Assembly (NCBI RefSeq): GCF_963676685.1
Contig: NC_092357.1
Location: forward strand, 20,922,647-20,986,646
Direction: 5' to 3'
Source: Mytilus edulis
Lineage: Eukaryota; Mollusca; Bivalvia; Mytilida; Mytilidae
Length of the DNA: 64,000 nt
Below, piece after piece: positions 22,458 to 33,733 of this stretch. The translations under genes and the position numbers were made by a program. Position 1 is the stretch's first letter, and each line of letters opens with the position of its first letter. Under the pieces are notes generated by a model. It saw only the letters and a list, made by a program, of their open reading frames with translations. It made no database searches and was not told the DNA's origin.

Positions 22458-22632
22458 TTTGGTGGGGTTCGTGTTGCTTATTCTTTAGTTTTCTATGTTG
22501 TGTCATGTGTACTATTGTTTGTCTGTTTGTCTTTTTCATGTTTAGCCATGGCGTTGTCAGTTTATTTTCGATTTATGAGTTTGACTGTCCATCTGGTATT
22601 TTTCGTCCTTCTTTTGTTTAATGTGCTTTGGA
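22458..22632 (-). repeat. dispersed mussel repeat fragment
   Basis: Same family as 47640-48110 and 59754-59945: GGGGTTCGTGTTGCTTATTC and TCTATGTTGTGTCATGTG, followed by ATTTTCGATTTATGAGTTTG. I recognise this as a very common repeat in Mytilus transcripts and genomes. Confidence 0.7.
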
Positions 22633-23924
22633 TGGGAATCGCTATCCATTGAGTCAAAGTTCAAATTTAAGTTCAGAGTTATTTGGTATAAAAAAGGGGA
22701 ACGGCAGACAATAATAAGGAAAAAAAGAACAAAAAATATTACAGTATTTCGGACATAGTTGTGATATCCCCTAACAACTTGGTCCTGCCGTTTTTTCTCT
22801 CTTAGTTTTCAAATGGAAGCAGTATTATAATAAATTCGTAAAATATTCCGCGGAACCCTGTGTCTCGCCTGATATTGTTGATGTCAGTGCAAAAGCGTAA
22901 TGTTGACCGGCTGTATATTTATCGATACATTTATCGGTAAAAACAAAATAAAAAAAAAGTTTTTCTGTAGATGTTTTTTCTTGATATTGAGGACACAAAT
23001 CAAAAGACTTGTACTTTATTGTTAACAAATTAGACACTTTAAATCAACTCACACTAAAGTAACAGGGAAATGGGGGAGGGGTTGGGGTAGGGCTCGGACT
23101 AAGCGACAAAGCATCAATACTATAAAATAAGAATTCTCCGATGTTTTTAGTGTGAATGATCATTTGAACATATACAAATATCAATCTATTATTTTTAGCA
23201 ATTGAAATTTCTGATCTACCTCGCACTTATTGAAAAAAACTGTTTGAAATATCTGTTTCACATGTGACGACGGATATTTTCCAGTTGCCGTAACCTAAAT
23301 ACTGTCATCTCTTCCTCCGATGTGAACTACCAAATAAAACCAAATCACTGGGTTTGTACTTTCAAAAATAACCCGACGGGTGCCACTCGTTGAGCAGAAT
23401 CTCCTTACCTTTCTTGAGCTCTTGAGCACCCGATACCCCCCCCCCCCCCCTCCCCCATAAATTTGTATTACTCAGTCATATCGATCTATTAAGTCAGTCG
23501 ATTGAAACATTTTTTTTAAGCCCCTGCAACTGAAAGTATATAGTTATTCCGCATACTAGTAACTCTTCCTACAATTTGAATTATAGGAAGTTTTCTCTTT
23601 ACTGTCTGTTTGTTCATATATTAAAGGTGTGCAGGTGGTCGTTTTTTTTAAGGATTTGCTCTTTTTGGGAAATAGTTAAACTTTGTCATTTTTGGGGTAT
23701 AAGCGGTTAAATGTTATAGTTATTTTAAAATAACACTTTGCATCTGCGGGGCATCAATTGTGTCTCCCAGGCACAATTATATCTGAGAGAAAGTCCTAAA
23801 TTGACTTTGTTATGATACAGCTACTTTGGAGAGGGGTGCGGTGGTATCACTTTGTCTAGTTTACATATTTTTTTTTTCATGTTGTGCTGTTACACTACTG
23901 TAACAGTCCGATGTTAGGTTAGGA
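22633..23924. other. interior of the 24-bp-repeat foldback, no gene seen
   Basis: AT-rich sequence with a C run at about 23436-23455 and no supported coding exon. A poly-T-rich stretch and short simple repeats are present. Confidence 0.45.
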
Positions 23925-24235
23925 TTTATCGGTCACATACATGTTAAACTCCGCCATGTGCACTTTCTGTATGTACCTGCCCGAGTCAGGAGCATGACGT
24001 TCAATTGTCGTCGTTGTATCATGTGTGTCATATTTGCTTTTTGTAGGTTTTGTTTATTTATAAATTATACCGTCAATGTTTTCGTTTGATTTTCTTCACA
24101 TGGTGCATGGTGTTTTTTTTGTAGCTGACTAAACGCTGTGGTGAAGGCTGTACGGTTGCCTAAATATGATTTCTTATACCCACTGCGTTTAGACTCTGGT
24201 GGGTAGTTGTCTCATTGGCAATTACACCACAACTT
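23925..24235 (+). repeat. dispersed mussel repeat (CCGCCAYnTnC family)
   Basis: Resembles 46690-47005 on the same strand and 42605-43110 on the opposite strand. Shared landmarks are the CTGTATGT..CCTG..AGTCAGGAGC block and the GTTGTCTCATTGGCAAT end. Diverged copy, part of the foldback interior. Confidence 0.7.
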
Positions 24236-24654
24236 CATTTCAATTTATATGTTACGTTTTGTATACTGTTACATTGTTTATCTTTTGTACGCATACCCCA
24301 GAGCCCTCTTTTCGGAAGCCCGAGCAAAAGCCCTTGTCCGCGATAGAAAATTTAATTACAAACTCATATAAGATAGCTCGAATTCAACTCGAAATCTTAA
24401 TTAATCTACATGAGACTTAAATTCAAATCTCACACAAACTCTACCTCAAAAAGTGACTCAAATTGTAACTAGAAATCTACCTTTAAATGTGACTATAACT
24501 AGAAGTCCAACTCGAAATTCAATGCCAAGTAGAACTTTAATTCTAATAATGGCCTGAATTCGAAATCGAAGACTAACTCAAAGTTTAACTCAACAGTAAC
24601 CCGAACTTTAATTTGAACTCTCATTCGATCGATGGCCATAATCATCCAAGGCAC

Positions 24655-25141
24655 ATACAACATGGAAATCTATCTACAAATAGAACAGGTTTTCCTAATT
24701 GGTCACGTGGATTTACCTCATCAAGTAATGGGATAACCACATCAAAGAATGACACGACCACATCAAATAATGAAACAAACACATCAAGTAGTGTAAAATC
24801 GTCAAATTTTGAAACATCATTACGTAATGTTAAAACCATATAAAGAATAGGCAAATCATCATTACGAAATAACAAAACCACATCATGTAATGAAACAACT
24901 ACATAACGTTAAGTCACATTCACATCTAGTAATGTTAAAACCACATTGACTAATGTCACAACCACATCGAGTAATGACACAACCACATCGAGTAATGACA
25001 CAACCACATCGAGTAATGACAAAACCATATTGAGTAATGACAAAAGCATATTGAGCAATGACAAAACTATATCATCAAGTAATAGTAAAACAACATAAAG
25101 TAATATCAGAGTTCCACATAAGACAGCTGTGGCGTTCCATA
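24655..25141. repeat. right arm of the 24-bp-repeat foldback
   Basis: Tandem units such as CACATCGAGTAATGACACAAC run from about 24715 to 25085, in inverted orientation to the left arm. Confidence 0.85.
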
Positions 25142-25323
25142 ACACTAGGTCGTCAGCATATAATAACACCGATAATTTTTTCTCCGCCAATATCAACTCC
25201 AGAATTTAAAGATGTTAACTCACATTAAACCAGTCTGTTTTTGCAGCCGTTTATCCTCACACATCATTCCACACTTTTATACAAGCCTTAGGACATAAGC
25301 GTTATATATATTTCCTTGAATAC

Positions 25324-25502
25324 CAATTGGCCGTTTCAGAATCTAAAGCATCATGGGTAATTTCATTGTTCGTACCCCAAAGTGAAAATAACGTTACGTC
25401 ATTGGTTGAATTTCGATTGTTTAGTACGTTTTAAACAAATCAAAACGCTTTGGTGTACGCTTTTGAAAATATTACCCAGGATGCATTAGATTCTGAAACG
25501 GC
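25324..25502. mobile_element. MITE with 6-bp target duplication
   Basis: Inverted ends GCCGTTTCAGAATCTAA (about 32 bp with few mismatches) surround an AT-rich centre. GAATAC is present at 25318-25323 and again at 25503-25508, a 6-bp duplication; this requires six extra bases (CAATTG) at the left end. It interrupts the LINE reading frame right after its motif A region. Confidence 0.75.
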
Positions 25503-25930
25503 GAATACTTTGAAGTTTCCGAAAAAAATGATACGATCAATACAATCATATGCTTTGCGGAAGTCTATAAATGCAACAAATGTTGATAATCAGTTACATT
25601 TTCTGGTTTCTATAATTGATGTAAGCGGTGTAACATTATCAAGAGTGCTCCGTCCTTTCATGAAAACGTTCTGAACATCACATAACATGTTATTCTCGGA
25701 TTCCCATTCATTCAGTTTATTATTTAACACATGACAATAAAGTTTATAACATACATGAAACAACGTTATCCGTCTGTAATTCATCGGATCCCGCGAATTT
25801 CCTGTAGACGATTTCGGAATAGGGAGTATAATTCCATTAGCCCAAATCTCTGGAATTATTCCTGTGAAAAACATAATTTTCTTAGAAATGTAGTTGACTT
25901 GTATGATGTTTCAATCGTGAACAAAGCGTC

Positions 25931-27850
25931 ACATTTATAGGTCAGCTTGCAATAAACATAATGGACAGATGACATTGAGAATGGAAATGAGAAAAATATA
26001 TATAAAAAAAGAAGAAATAAGCTTGAGACACATCTTATATTCATTGTGCAATGCATGCATTTCAGTTTTTATTGTGCAGTCAGTGTAATAAAAAATACAA
26101 ATAACATGTACACAAATAAACTGTTTGCTTTATTTGTACATGTATATGTCGTTTACATGTTATTTTGTACAAATTTTAAGCTTAAAAATATTATCCAGAT
26201 AAATGAAAATAAATGTCAGGTAAATAAGGTGTCAATAAGGTAACACGGTAATATTTGCCTTCCGACTTTAAGGTTGGTCTTTTGTGTACTTAGGTCAATG
26301 TATCTGAACAGTGTTGTTAGACAAAAAATACAGTACCTACTGAACAAACTTTCCCAAACGGAGGGATGAATCAGGTGTAGGAAAATTTGAAATAATTTGA
26401 CATACAGGTGGAAATGCATTTTTTTGGGGGGATTTTTTGAAATTTTGTATTCATTGCATGATAAAAACCAAAAAAACACTAGTGGCCTTCGGTTTCTAAA
26501 AATCGCAAAAAAGTAGTTCAGTTAACTGTGTATGTAGAATTTTGGGCAGTGTTAGGAAGTGGTGAAAAATTCTAAAAAGGCTACCATTATCCTTATGGGT
26601 CAGGCAATACTACTCTGCAACCATTATCACCACTGTCAAACTGTTTGGATTTTGTAGGCTTAGCATGAGTAGATAAATACCACTGACAAGTTCATTAGAT
26701 CTACCAGGTCAATGTACTGATTTGTTTTAAACATCAAATAGCCAAGGTAACATAATGTTTTGTACAAGTTGTTATTTTTTTGTGAATAAAAATCGTACAA
26801 GTAATTACTTGTACAATTATATTTGTACAAGTAATTACTAGTACAAAATGTGTGTAGAAGTAATAACGTGTACAAAATAATAACATGTACACGACATATA
26901 CAAATAAAAGTCTCCTGTTATTCCGCTTCCACATTAAGCAAGCGGTAATGTGGATATTTCTTTTTGCGCAACAGTTCATTTTGAGGTCCTCTTTTCGTGG
27001 TCCGCGTTTAAACTATGTCGATTTCTTTGATGAATCAGAGGCAATGATTTGAATTGAAACAACCTTAGTTTCAAGTGCAGGTGTAAATTGTAGATTAAAA
27101 ACAATATATGCACATTGTCGGAAACATAAAATATACATGTACTTGTTACGAAACAGGAGAGAAACCTCGGAGAGCCTCGCTTTTCATCCAATTTCCTAAG
27201 CTGTTATAAATAAATTATATATTTTCTGACAATGTACATTTATTGTATATTAATAACATTTTAACTGATTAATCCTCCAACAGTTTTAGACTGTATGGAG
27301 TCAGACAATATGGACCGTGTGCATTTCACTTTTGTTTGTTCATTTTCTTTTAAATTTATTCTTTAACAGCAATTGTGGTGATTGGTACTATCCTTTGTTG
27401 TGTATCATATATGATAAGTTATTTCACTCTTATTTTTTGCAGCTTTTTCGTAGTGTTGCATGTTGTTTTACATTGTTAATTTGGCCAATACCTTTAAAGT
27501 ATACGAAATTTACTGCACCAGGTGCATGCTGATTTCAACAATAATTAAAGTTTCTTCAAAAATGCAAGAGACCAAAATCAATGCAAACTTTAACGAGTAT
27601 TTACAGCCAAATTGGACCAAAATACTAGCCAAACACTGGACAAGGAATCAGAGCTACATATATGCATGAGGGAGATACATAACAGATTCGTTAACTTTGA
27701 AAGATTTCTTTAGTTTTGTAATAGTAAATTTAAGTTAAATATTGATATTGAATTTATACTTTTCCTAATTAGCTTTTATTATTAGATTGAATATGACTTT
27801 TTACACATATTACTAATATTTGTGTATGTAATAATTTTTAATTTTAATAG
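25931..27850 (+). other. caspase intron with short inverted repeats
   Basis: No exon is supported. TTTGTACATGTATATGTCGTTTACATGTTATTTTGTAC at about 26128-26170 has a diverged inverted partner near 26845-26905, suggesting another MITE of about 0.8 kb with unclear ends. The intron ends with ATTTTAATAG at 27841-27850. Confidence 0.45.
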
Positions 27851-28243
27851 CCAGACTAGAAGCAACGTTTAAAAAACTTGGGTTTGAGATTGCAGTTTAC
27901 AGAGATTTGACAGTTAAAAATATGGCGGATGTTATGAAGGACATTTCGATCATGGACCATTCAAAATTTAATGCACTTGTTGTGTGTGTACTGTCACATG
28001 GTGGAGAAAATTTCATATATAGAATGGACGATAGAGGAGGAAAAACTGGTAACAGTCGGAGACAACTGGTTCACGGAGATGGTGATCGCCTGATACAAGG
28101 AAATTTTGTGTACGGCGTAGATGACAAACCTATTCCGATAAGATATCTAACAATGTATTTCAAATCATCAAAATGTAAGACGTTAGCAAATAAACCAAAA
28201 TTATTCTTCATTCAGGCTTGCCAAGGAGAAGACATGGAACCTG
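27851..28243 (+). CDS. caspase exon B (large catalytic subunit)
   Basis: Encodes LEATFKKLGFEIAVYRDLT, then VCVLSHGGE with the catalytic His (27997-27999), and FFIQACQGED with the catalytic Cys (28219-28221). The pentapeptide QACQG is the form seen in some caspases such as caspase-8; executioner caspases usually have QACRG. Between SHGGE and YGVDDKPI the protein carries about 28 extra residues (YRMDDRGGKTGNSRRQLVHG and following) that the fold normally spans in a few. The acceptor ends at 27850 and the donor GTAAGA starts at 28244. Phase matches both neighbours. Confidence 0.95.
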
Positions 28244-28273
28244 GTAAGATTTGTTGTACTATTTTATTGTAAT

Positions 28274-28430
28274 AAACCAGTAGCGGATCCATTCATTTTT
28301 AAAGGGAGGTTCCAACCCAGAATAAATTGGGGGGGGATACCAACAATATGTTACCATTCAAAAGCATGATCATCAACAAGAGGGGGTTCCAACCCACTAA
28401 ACCCCTTTTCCCCTGGATCCGTCTATGTGA
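28274..28430. repeat. small dispersed repeat with inverted ends
   Basis: AGTAGCGGATCCA at the left and TGGATCCGTCTAT at the right are imperfect inverted ends; GGTTCCAACCCA occurs twice inside. Probably a short MITE. No clear target duplication. Confidence 0.4.
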
Positions 28431-30411
28431 ACCGTAACTTTAAATTGTCGGAGCCGACCGTGCGAGACTCTCATATGTACTCAAGGTCGTTAAATACCCC
28501 CCTTGGGTGTAAATTGAAATATTTGATTAACAGTCGCTACCAAATAAGTGGATAATATTGAAAGTGTTCTGGGATTTTTTTTGTATAGTCTTTCCAGTGG
28601 TCAGTCTCTCTACAGTGACACTGATAATTACATTACTTTGTTTTCTCATAAAACTGTGATTTAAAAAAAGAAAAACAACCAATAACTAATTTTTCTACAA
28701 AGTTGACCTCAACAGTGATTATGTTTGACTATTTTATAAACATTAAAATGATAAATCTCTGGAATTCCAAGTTTTTAACTTGTTAATTCAGAAAGACTCT
28801 AAAAAGTACCGCATTGTACATGCAGTCAGTGCCTCGATAATGGTATGGTTAAAATGACACAGGAATTTAAATAGTATTGACTTTAATTAAAGTGAAATTG
28901 TAACATACATCTGAAATAGATACATGATCCGCCATTAAAAGTTTATTAATTGTCATTAAAAAGAAAAGTGTTGAGCATTTACTTACTAAACCAGTAGGTA
29001 GAAGTAGAAATAACACTAAGTCTTGATGCATATGAAACAAACATACTATGTAACCGACACTCTTCAATTAATCAAATATGAATCGAATTGAGACTTCGTG
29101 GTGTAGTTTAGCTACCTTTTGTTCATCAAATATCACATTCACGTCAAATTCAAAGAGAATTTAGTAGAATACAGAATATATTATACATATAGTTATAATA
29201 ACATGCGTTTTACCTACAGCATAAACTTTAAAGATACATTTGACAGTTGCACGGCAAATGATTTAATGGCTTCTAAGGTCAAGACATTGGTCACGTGACA
29301 AAAGGTTAGACTTTAAGATTTTTTGGTAAACGTGCATGCCTCGTGGTTTTTTGACTCGTATCGTCTTATTTGTACTCGTACATTAATAAAAATCAATGTG
29401 TTCAATTCTAGATTAAATAAGCTTCATTATTTTATATAATTATTATTAAAAAGTGTTGTTAAAGTATTATAAATTCACGAGTGAAGTGAAACTTTTTTTC
29501 TGAAAATTTGCGTAGGTCCACGGAAAGTTAACGTTTTGAGGGGTATAAAATATGAAGTAAAACCATTTTTTGGTTCTAATTTTATTCATTATTGATCACC
29601 AAAACCCCGGATACGAATTTATGTCAACTTATTCGTGGCGAAGTGAAGATCAAAGGGAGATAACTCCGTATACGTGTATCAACACATGGAACGTAAGCAG
29701 CCCGGTCAAAGGTCGTAGGGGAAAAACCGCTTACATCATTGAGAACGTAATAATAAACATTCATCGTCAGAATCACTGCTTGAGTTGAAAATGTCTTAAA
29801 TCATGCAAATTATACCATTTTAAATAGTTATATATTCCTTTAGGTTAGTAAAAATACAAAAACTTAGCCAGTATATATCCTTTCAGAGGTGCACAACCAT
29901 TTTTTGTCGTACACAAGCCGTAACAAGGTACTTGTAGGTCACGGTCTCCTGCAATACCTAACTGAAATATTTTAACTTTTGTGACTTATTTCCGTGTTTA
30001 TAACAGAAAGGACTCAGAAAGGATATGAAAATAAACTCAGTGTTTGTACATGTTGGTTGTTTATAGAACAATTTTTTAAATATAAATTTCACTCTAAAAT
30101 TAGACTTCAATTTTTACATATAAATATTATCTAAAATAGGAAGTTTTTAATCTGGTGCACTAAAAATGTTGCATCAGAAATGAGATTTAAGAAAGTAATT
30201 TAGAGGGGGGAAAAAAGAGTGATATTATAAATTCTAACACAGCATCAATTGTGAAACAATAGTTTTCTCCTCCAGACATTTTAGTTTTCAAGATGCAAGG
30301 CTTGCCAGTCAATTTACATATTTAAGATTTCAAGAGTATGTTAAGAGTGGAAAAATAACTTAATGACAGAGATTCTGTATGGGAATGTTTCTAAACAATA
30401 CATCAATACAT
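28431..30411 (+). other. caspase intron, nothing identified
   Basis: AT-rich sequence. An open stretch at 29570-29788 lacks any recognisable domain and no splice context makes it an exon. No repeat boundary could be defined. Confidence 0.5.
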
Positions 30412-30530
30412 GTTACCAAAAGGGTTGGTAAAGTATTACCCGGGCGGGAAAACCCGGGTTTTCCCGTGCTGGGCAATACTGCTAGAAACGGGTAATACCG
30501 GGCTATACTGGGTAATATGATTTTTCAAGC

Positions 30531-31676
30531 TTATTTTTAGAGAACACAATAAGGACTTGTTATAGTTAATAGTATTATAGCTAAATATATACATTTTATA
30601 CAGATAACCATTGAGAGTCATTCCTGAAGATTGAAAGTTCAATTTCTTCCTTTTCACCTCTAATTCTATGTAGAACACAATTTTTCCATATTTCAGGATA
30701 CCTAGTTAATTTCCAGGCTTTGTTTCAATATTAAATCAAAGTTTAAAAAAATGCATTTTATTGCAGTGTTTAAAGTGAGTTGTAAATTTTAATTGTTATA
30801 CAATCATATTGCTAAATAAACACCCTAAGGCAGGAGGCCATGTACACTTATAGAAATATATAAACAAATGGTTTATTCCTTGAATGCCAACATCCTTTGA
30901 TCTACCGACAATTTACCTGTAAAATTATGTTGGCGTTCCAGGAATAGGTGTAAGTAGTTATCACAACAAAAATGCATGCTTATCAAAACAATCATACTAA
31001 TTCACAGATAGGTAAATTACAGGTAGCTAAATCTAGTTGTGTTTGTCAAGTTGTTGAAAATCATTTTTTGCTGGATTCTCTTAAAATGAAACTTTGAAAA
31101 GTATTGCATCACAAAGTCAACATGTGCATATTGTCAGGAATTCCATTTTGTACAAATTCTGCATTATACTCTTTGGACTTTGATGTTTCTTTTCAATATT
31201 TCTATAGTTGTGTGTGCTGTAATATCCTCCCATATTACTTGATCGAATTTCTTGAAACTTTGCATCTCGTGTTTTATTTTGTCCAGTTGTTCAGAATATT
31301 TTTCTTGGTTATAATATTACACCCTTTTTTATTGTAAGTTCATATTTACTATTAACTAAATTAATTAATTAAATTGATATGGAATTAAACGAATCTCTAA
31401 TATTCCTTTTAAGTTTGAAATAATTGAATATAACTAAAATGTCATTAATATTTCTAATATGTCTTAAGTTAATAAACATTTCCATTTCCAAAATATCTTT
31501 TTTTTAATAAAAAGTAATAAAAATGTTTAAATTGTCTTTATTTCTTTAAAATTAATAATAATTTCAACCCCAAAATCTACTATTTTTCTTATTAAAAAGT
31601 GATAAATTGTTGCAATTTTATCAAGTTCACTAATTATTTTTAAAAGTTTTATACTTATAAATACATTTAAATAGTT
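30531..31676. other. left half of hAT-like interior
   Basis: AT-rich, non-coding. A stretch near 30880-30960 (CCTTGAATGCCAACATC, GTTGGCGTTCCAGGAATAGGTG) has diverged inverted or repeated partners at about 36815-36865 on the other side of the Ngaro insertion. Confidence 0.5.
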
Positions 31677-31778
31677 ATGTTCTAATTCGCCAAGCTTAAC
31701 CGAACATAAATTATTTAGTCAATAAAACTCAACACATGTATACAATAGGAATGAGCTCTCCTTGTGAGTAGCACACTT
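31677..31778 (-). repeat. Ngaro B2 repeat
   Basis: TGTTCTAATTCGCCAAGC to GTGAGTAGCACACTT. Differs from B1 (32319-32420) by one base (TTTAGTC against TTTTGTC). Outer 3' end of the element. Confidence 0.9.
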
Positions 31779-32044
31779 AAACTTTATTTTTCTTCAAACA
31801 ACAAACCATTTCATATATATTCATATTTCAATTGTCATTCAAACATCCATCTGCATCAAATTACTCCTAGTAAATCACACAATTTTCTCAATATAACAAA
31901 ACACCGTATCGGGACTCCATCCCACTAAAAATCAAAATCAACAACAATCTACAAAACACAATAAATACATTATTATTACAATATATCTTGTCACATCATT
32001 ACTGTCTAACTTAAATCTATCAAAATGGGTGGGGTGGGTGGGGG
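31779..32044 (-). other. spacer between B2 and A2
   Basis: A 266-bp AT-rich stretch, single copy in this window, ending in GGGTGGGGTGGGTGGGGG. In the textbook layout A2 and B2 adjoin, so this may be a longer B2 or an insertion specific to this family. Confidence 0.6.
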
Positions 32045-32319
32045 ATGTGTATAACGAAACGGAAGGTATGCTACTCTGTAAAGGCAGAACTTCGAATAAC
32101 TGGTTATAAAAATATCTTATATTTATAATGAGATTCTGCACGAGAATCACGATCCTACCCTCGTACAAACGGGTAGAATACCTGCATTGCGACATACAAT
32201 AGCCAATCAAATCATACAATAACAAACCAGGTATGCAACCATGTGCTCATCAACACGTGTTGAACATAAACAAACACAAACAAGTCATGTGCTTCCGATA
32301 CTATTAATAAATATATTTA
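32045..32319 (-). repeat. Ngaro A2 repeat
   Basis: Begins ATGTGTATAACGAAACGG and ends ATAAATATATTTA on the + strand. Matches A1 at 36494-36768 over 275 bp and abuts B1 directly. Confidence 0.9.
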
Positions 32320-32420
32320 TGTTCTAATTCGCCAAGCTTAACCGAACATAAATTATTTTGTCAATAAAACTCAACACATGTATACAATAGGAATGAGCTC
32401 TCCTTGTGAGTAGCACACTT
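32319..32420 (-). repeat. Ngaro B1 repeat
   Basis: Internal copy of B2, placed directly beyond the end of the recombinase gene. Confidence 0.9.
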
Positions 32421-32460
32421 TCGAAATGACAAAGTAGATAAGAAAAAACTGGTATGAAAA

Positions 32461-33501
32461 TTACAAGCCAAGATTCTTAGTAACGAGTAGTTTTTCAGAA
32501 ATATTTTCACGCACATATCCGTCTTTTGCTGTATCTGAAGACCATCTACCGTGTTTCTTAAATATTCTATCTTGAATACCAGCAGCAGCCGCAGCTGTTG
32601 CTCCACCTGCTCTTAAACTATGCAAACCAAATTTTGATTTGTCTAATCCCAAAGATTCTAAAGCCTCTAACAGTACTTCTCTGGCTCTTGTATAAGACAA
32701 AGGCGCATGACCCCTTAGCACGTACGTGTTAGTCTTTTTACGATATAAAACTGATCTAAATATGAATTCTACAGAATCGTGTTTAATGTTCGCTTGGTTC
32801 AAGTATGTCTCTAACATTTGGACTGGACAGGTAACCGAATATGTTTTGGAAATAAAAACATGAGTTCCTGCTCTTTGTTGGTCCGTTTTGCTTTTTTCGA
32901 TGAATAAAGACATATATAATGAATGAAATGAAACATCTGACCTTTTTAAATTAACTAATTCTGAAAATCTTAAAAATCCGGCATAGCTAACGAGACACAT
33001 ACATGCTATTCTTCTATGATTTAAAGTACTATTTGTATTGCCGTATTTCAAAACCAGTTGATTAAGAATATGAGGAGTTATTGGTTCCTTCTTGTTTACA
33101 ATGTGATGACCGATTGACCTTTGTGTACCTTCTTTTACGGAAGTACAAAGAAAAGAATCACAAGGATTTACATATCCAGCTAATTTGTGTGTCCATTGAA
33201 TGGCATAATATGCTTCATCTATCTTTGCAGAAGAATTATAATTTTTTCGTAAGTGAATCAAATATAATGAGACATTGTAATCTGATGCCGGTAAAGGCTT
33301 TATATTAAATAAATTACACCATTTACACAAGCTATTAAATGCATACCTGTATTTCTTTCTAGTATTATCAGCTCTAGAATTTAAACAATAATCTGGAAGA
33401 CATTTTGCAAGATTGCTAAGAGCTTCATTCTGTGGTATTTTATCCTTAGACCAACGACCAGTACTAAAAACATCTGCAAAACGTATAAATAAAATAAACA
33501 A
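32461..33501 (-). CDS. Ngaro tyrosine recombinase (346 aa)
   Basis: Integrates the circular DNA copy by strand exchange instead of a DDE integrase. Residues 43-130 are the N-terminal SAM-like DNA-binding domain (NTRKKYRYAFNSLCKWC). The catalytic domain shows Arg178 (GFLRFSELVNL), a probable Lys203 (EKSKTDQQ), HSLR with His294 and Arg297, HGRW with His317, and the nucleophile Tyr329 (DGYVRE). All catalytic positions are present. The first ATG-initiated residues (FILFIRFAD) lie next to a 20-base poly-T tract and may not be the true start. It follows the reverse transcriptase by about 230 bp on the same strand. Confidence 0.92.
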   Translation of the reverse strand: MFILFIRFADVFSTGRWSKDKIPQNEALSNLAKCLPDYCLNSRADNTRKKYRYAFNSLCKWCNLFNIKPLPASDYNVSLYLIHLRKNYNSSAKIDEAYYAIQWTHKLAGYVNPCDSFLCTSVKEGTQRSIGHHIVNKKEPITPHILNQLVLKYGNTNSTLNHRRIACMCLVSYAGFLRFSELVNLKRSDVSFHSLYMSLFIEKSKTDQQRAGTHVFISKTYSVTCPVQMLETYLNQANIKHDSVEFIFRSVLYRKKTNTYVLRGHAPLSYTRAREVLLEALESLGLDKSKFGLHSLRAGGATAAAAAGIQDRIFKKHGRWSSDTAKDGYVRENISEKLLVTKNLGL

Positions 33502-33733
33502 ATAATAATATTATAAAATTTTTTTTTTTTTTTTTTTTTTTTATATATCTCATATACATCGTACTATTCACTAGACCTTGCTATATCAACATATATAGCC
33601 GTGTCATACATCTTACTACATGTATTCTTGCTATATCAACATACATAGCCGTGTCAGAACCAAATTTGCAATACAATGCAAATTTCACATATTGTAAACA
33701 ATTAACAATATGTACAAATAAACTCGAACATCA
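33502..33733. other. spacer between recombinase and reverse transcriptase
   Basis: Contains a poly-T run at about 33520-33542 (+ strand) and a short tandem duplication of TTGCTATATCAACATA.ATAGCC at about 33574-33603 and 33628-33656. Confidence 0.7.

Larger units (their letters stand above)
21890..25141. mobile_element. 3.25-kb foldback element with 24-bp subrepeats in its arms
   Basis: The ends TATGGAACGCCACAGCTG and its reverse complement bound an element inserted in the LINE. ACACTA is duplicated at 21884-21889 and 25142-25147, a 6-bp target duplication. Each arm (about 500-550 bp) consists largely of degenerate units of about 24 bp such as TTACTCGATGTGGTTGTGTCA. Because 24 is divisible by 3, the arms show long open but meaningless frames (Leu/Val-rich one way, Asn/Thr/Ser-rich the other). 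The interior (about 22440-24640) holds other dispersed repeats and no transposase. Confidence 0.88.
20805..25930 (-). pseudogene. LINE (non-LTR retrotransposon) reverse-transcriptase copy, split by two insertions
   Basis: On the - strand the order is: GIIPEIWANGIILPIPKSS and FMKGRSTLDNVT (25874 downwards), the motif-A region FVAFIDFRKAYD (about 25545-25580), GVDIGGEK (about 25180), YADDLVL with the catalytic YADD (just above 25142), then NSESELQTLLDSLNIWCVNN (21880 downwards) and a conserved tail to about 20807 (CEMNYLKFFCQNIQTF). The foldback at 21890-25141 is inserted right after YADDLVL, and a MITE at 25324-25502 interrupts the sequence after motif A. Stops and deletions confirm it is dead. 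The 5' end is truncated near 25930. The family is a mollusc LINE; I do not assign a clade. Confidence 0.85.

Noticed and set aside
22209..22652. 147-codon hydrophobic open frame on the + strand
   Set aside because: It combines foldback subrepeats with a dispersed mussel repeat.
24909..25196. 95-codon Leu/Val-rich open frame on the - strand
   Set aside because: It begins in the LINE (YADDLVL) and then runs through the 24-bp subrepeats of the foldback arm. It is a chance join, not a membrane protein.
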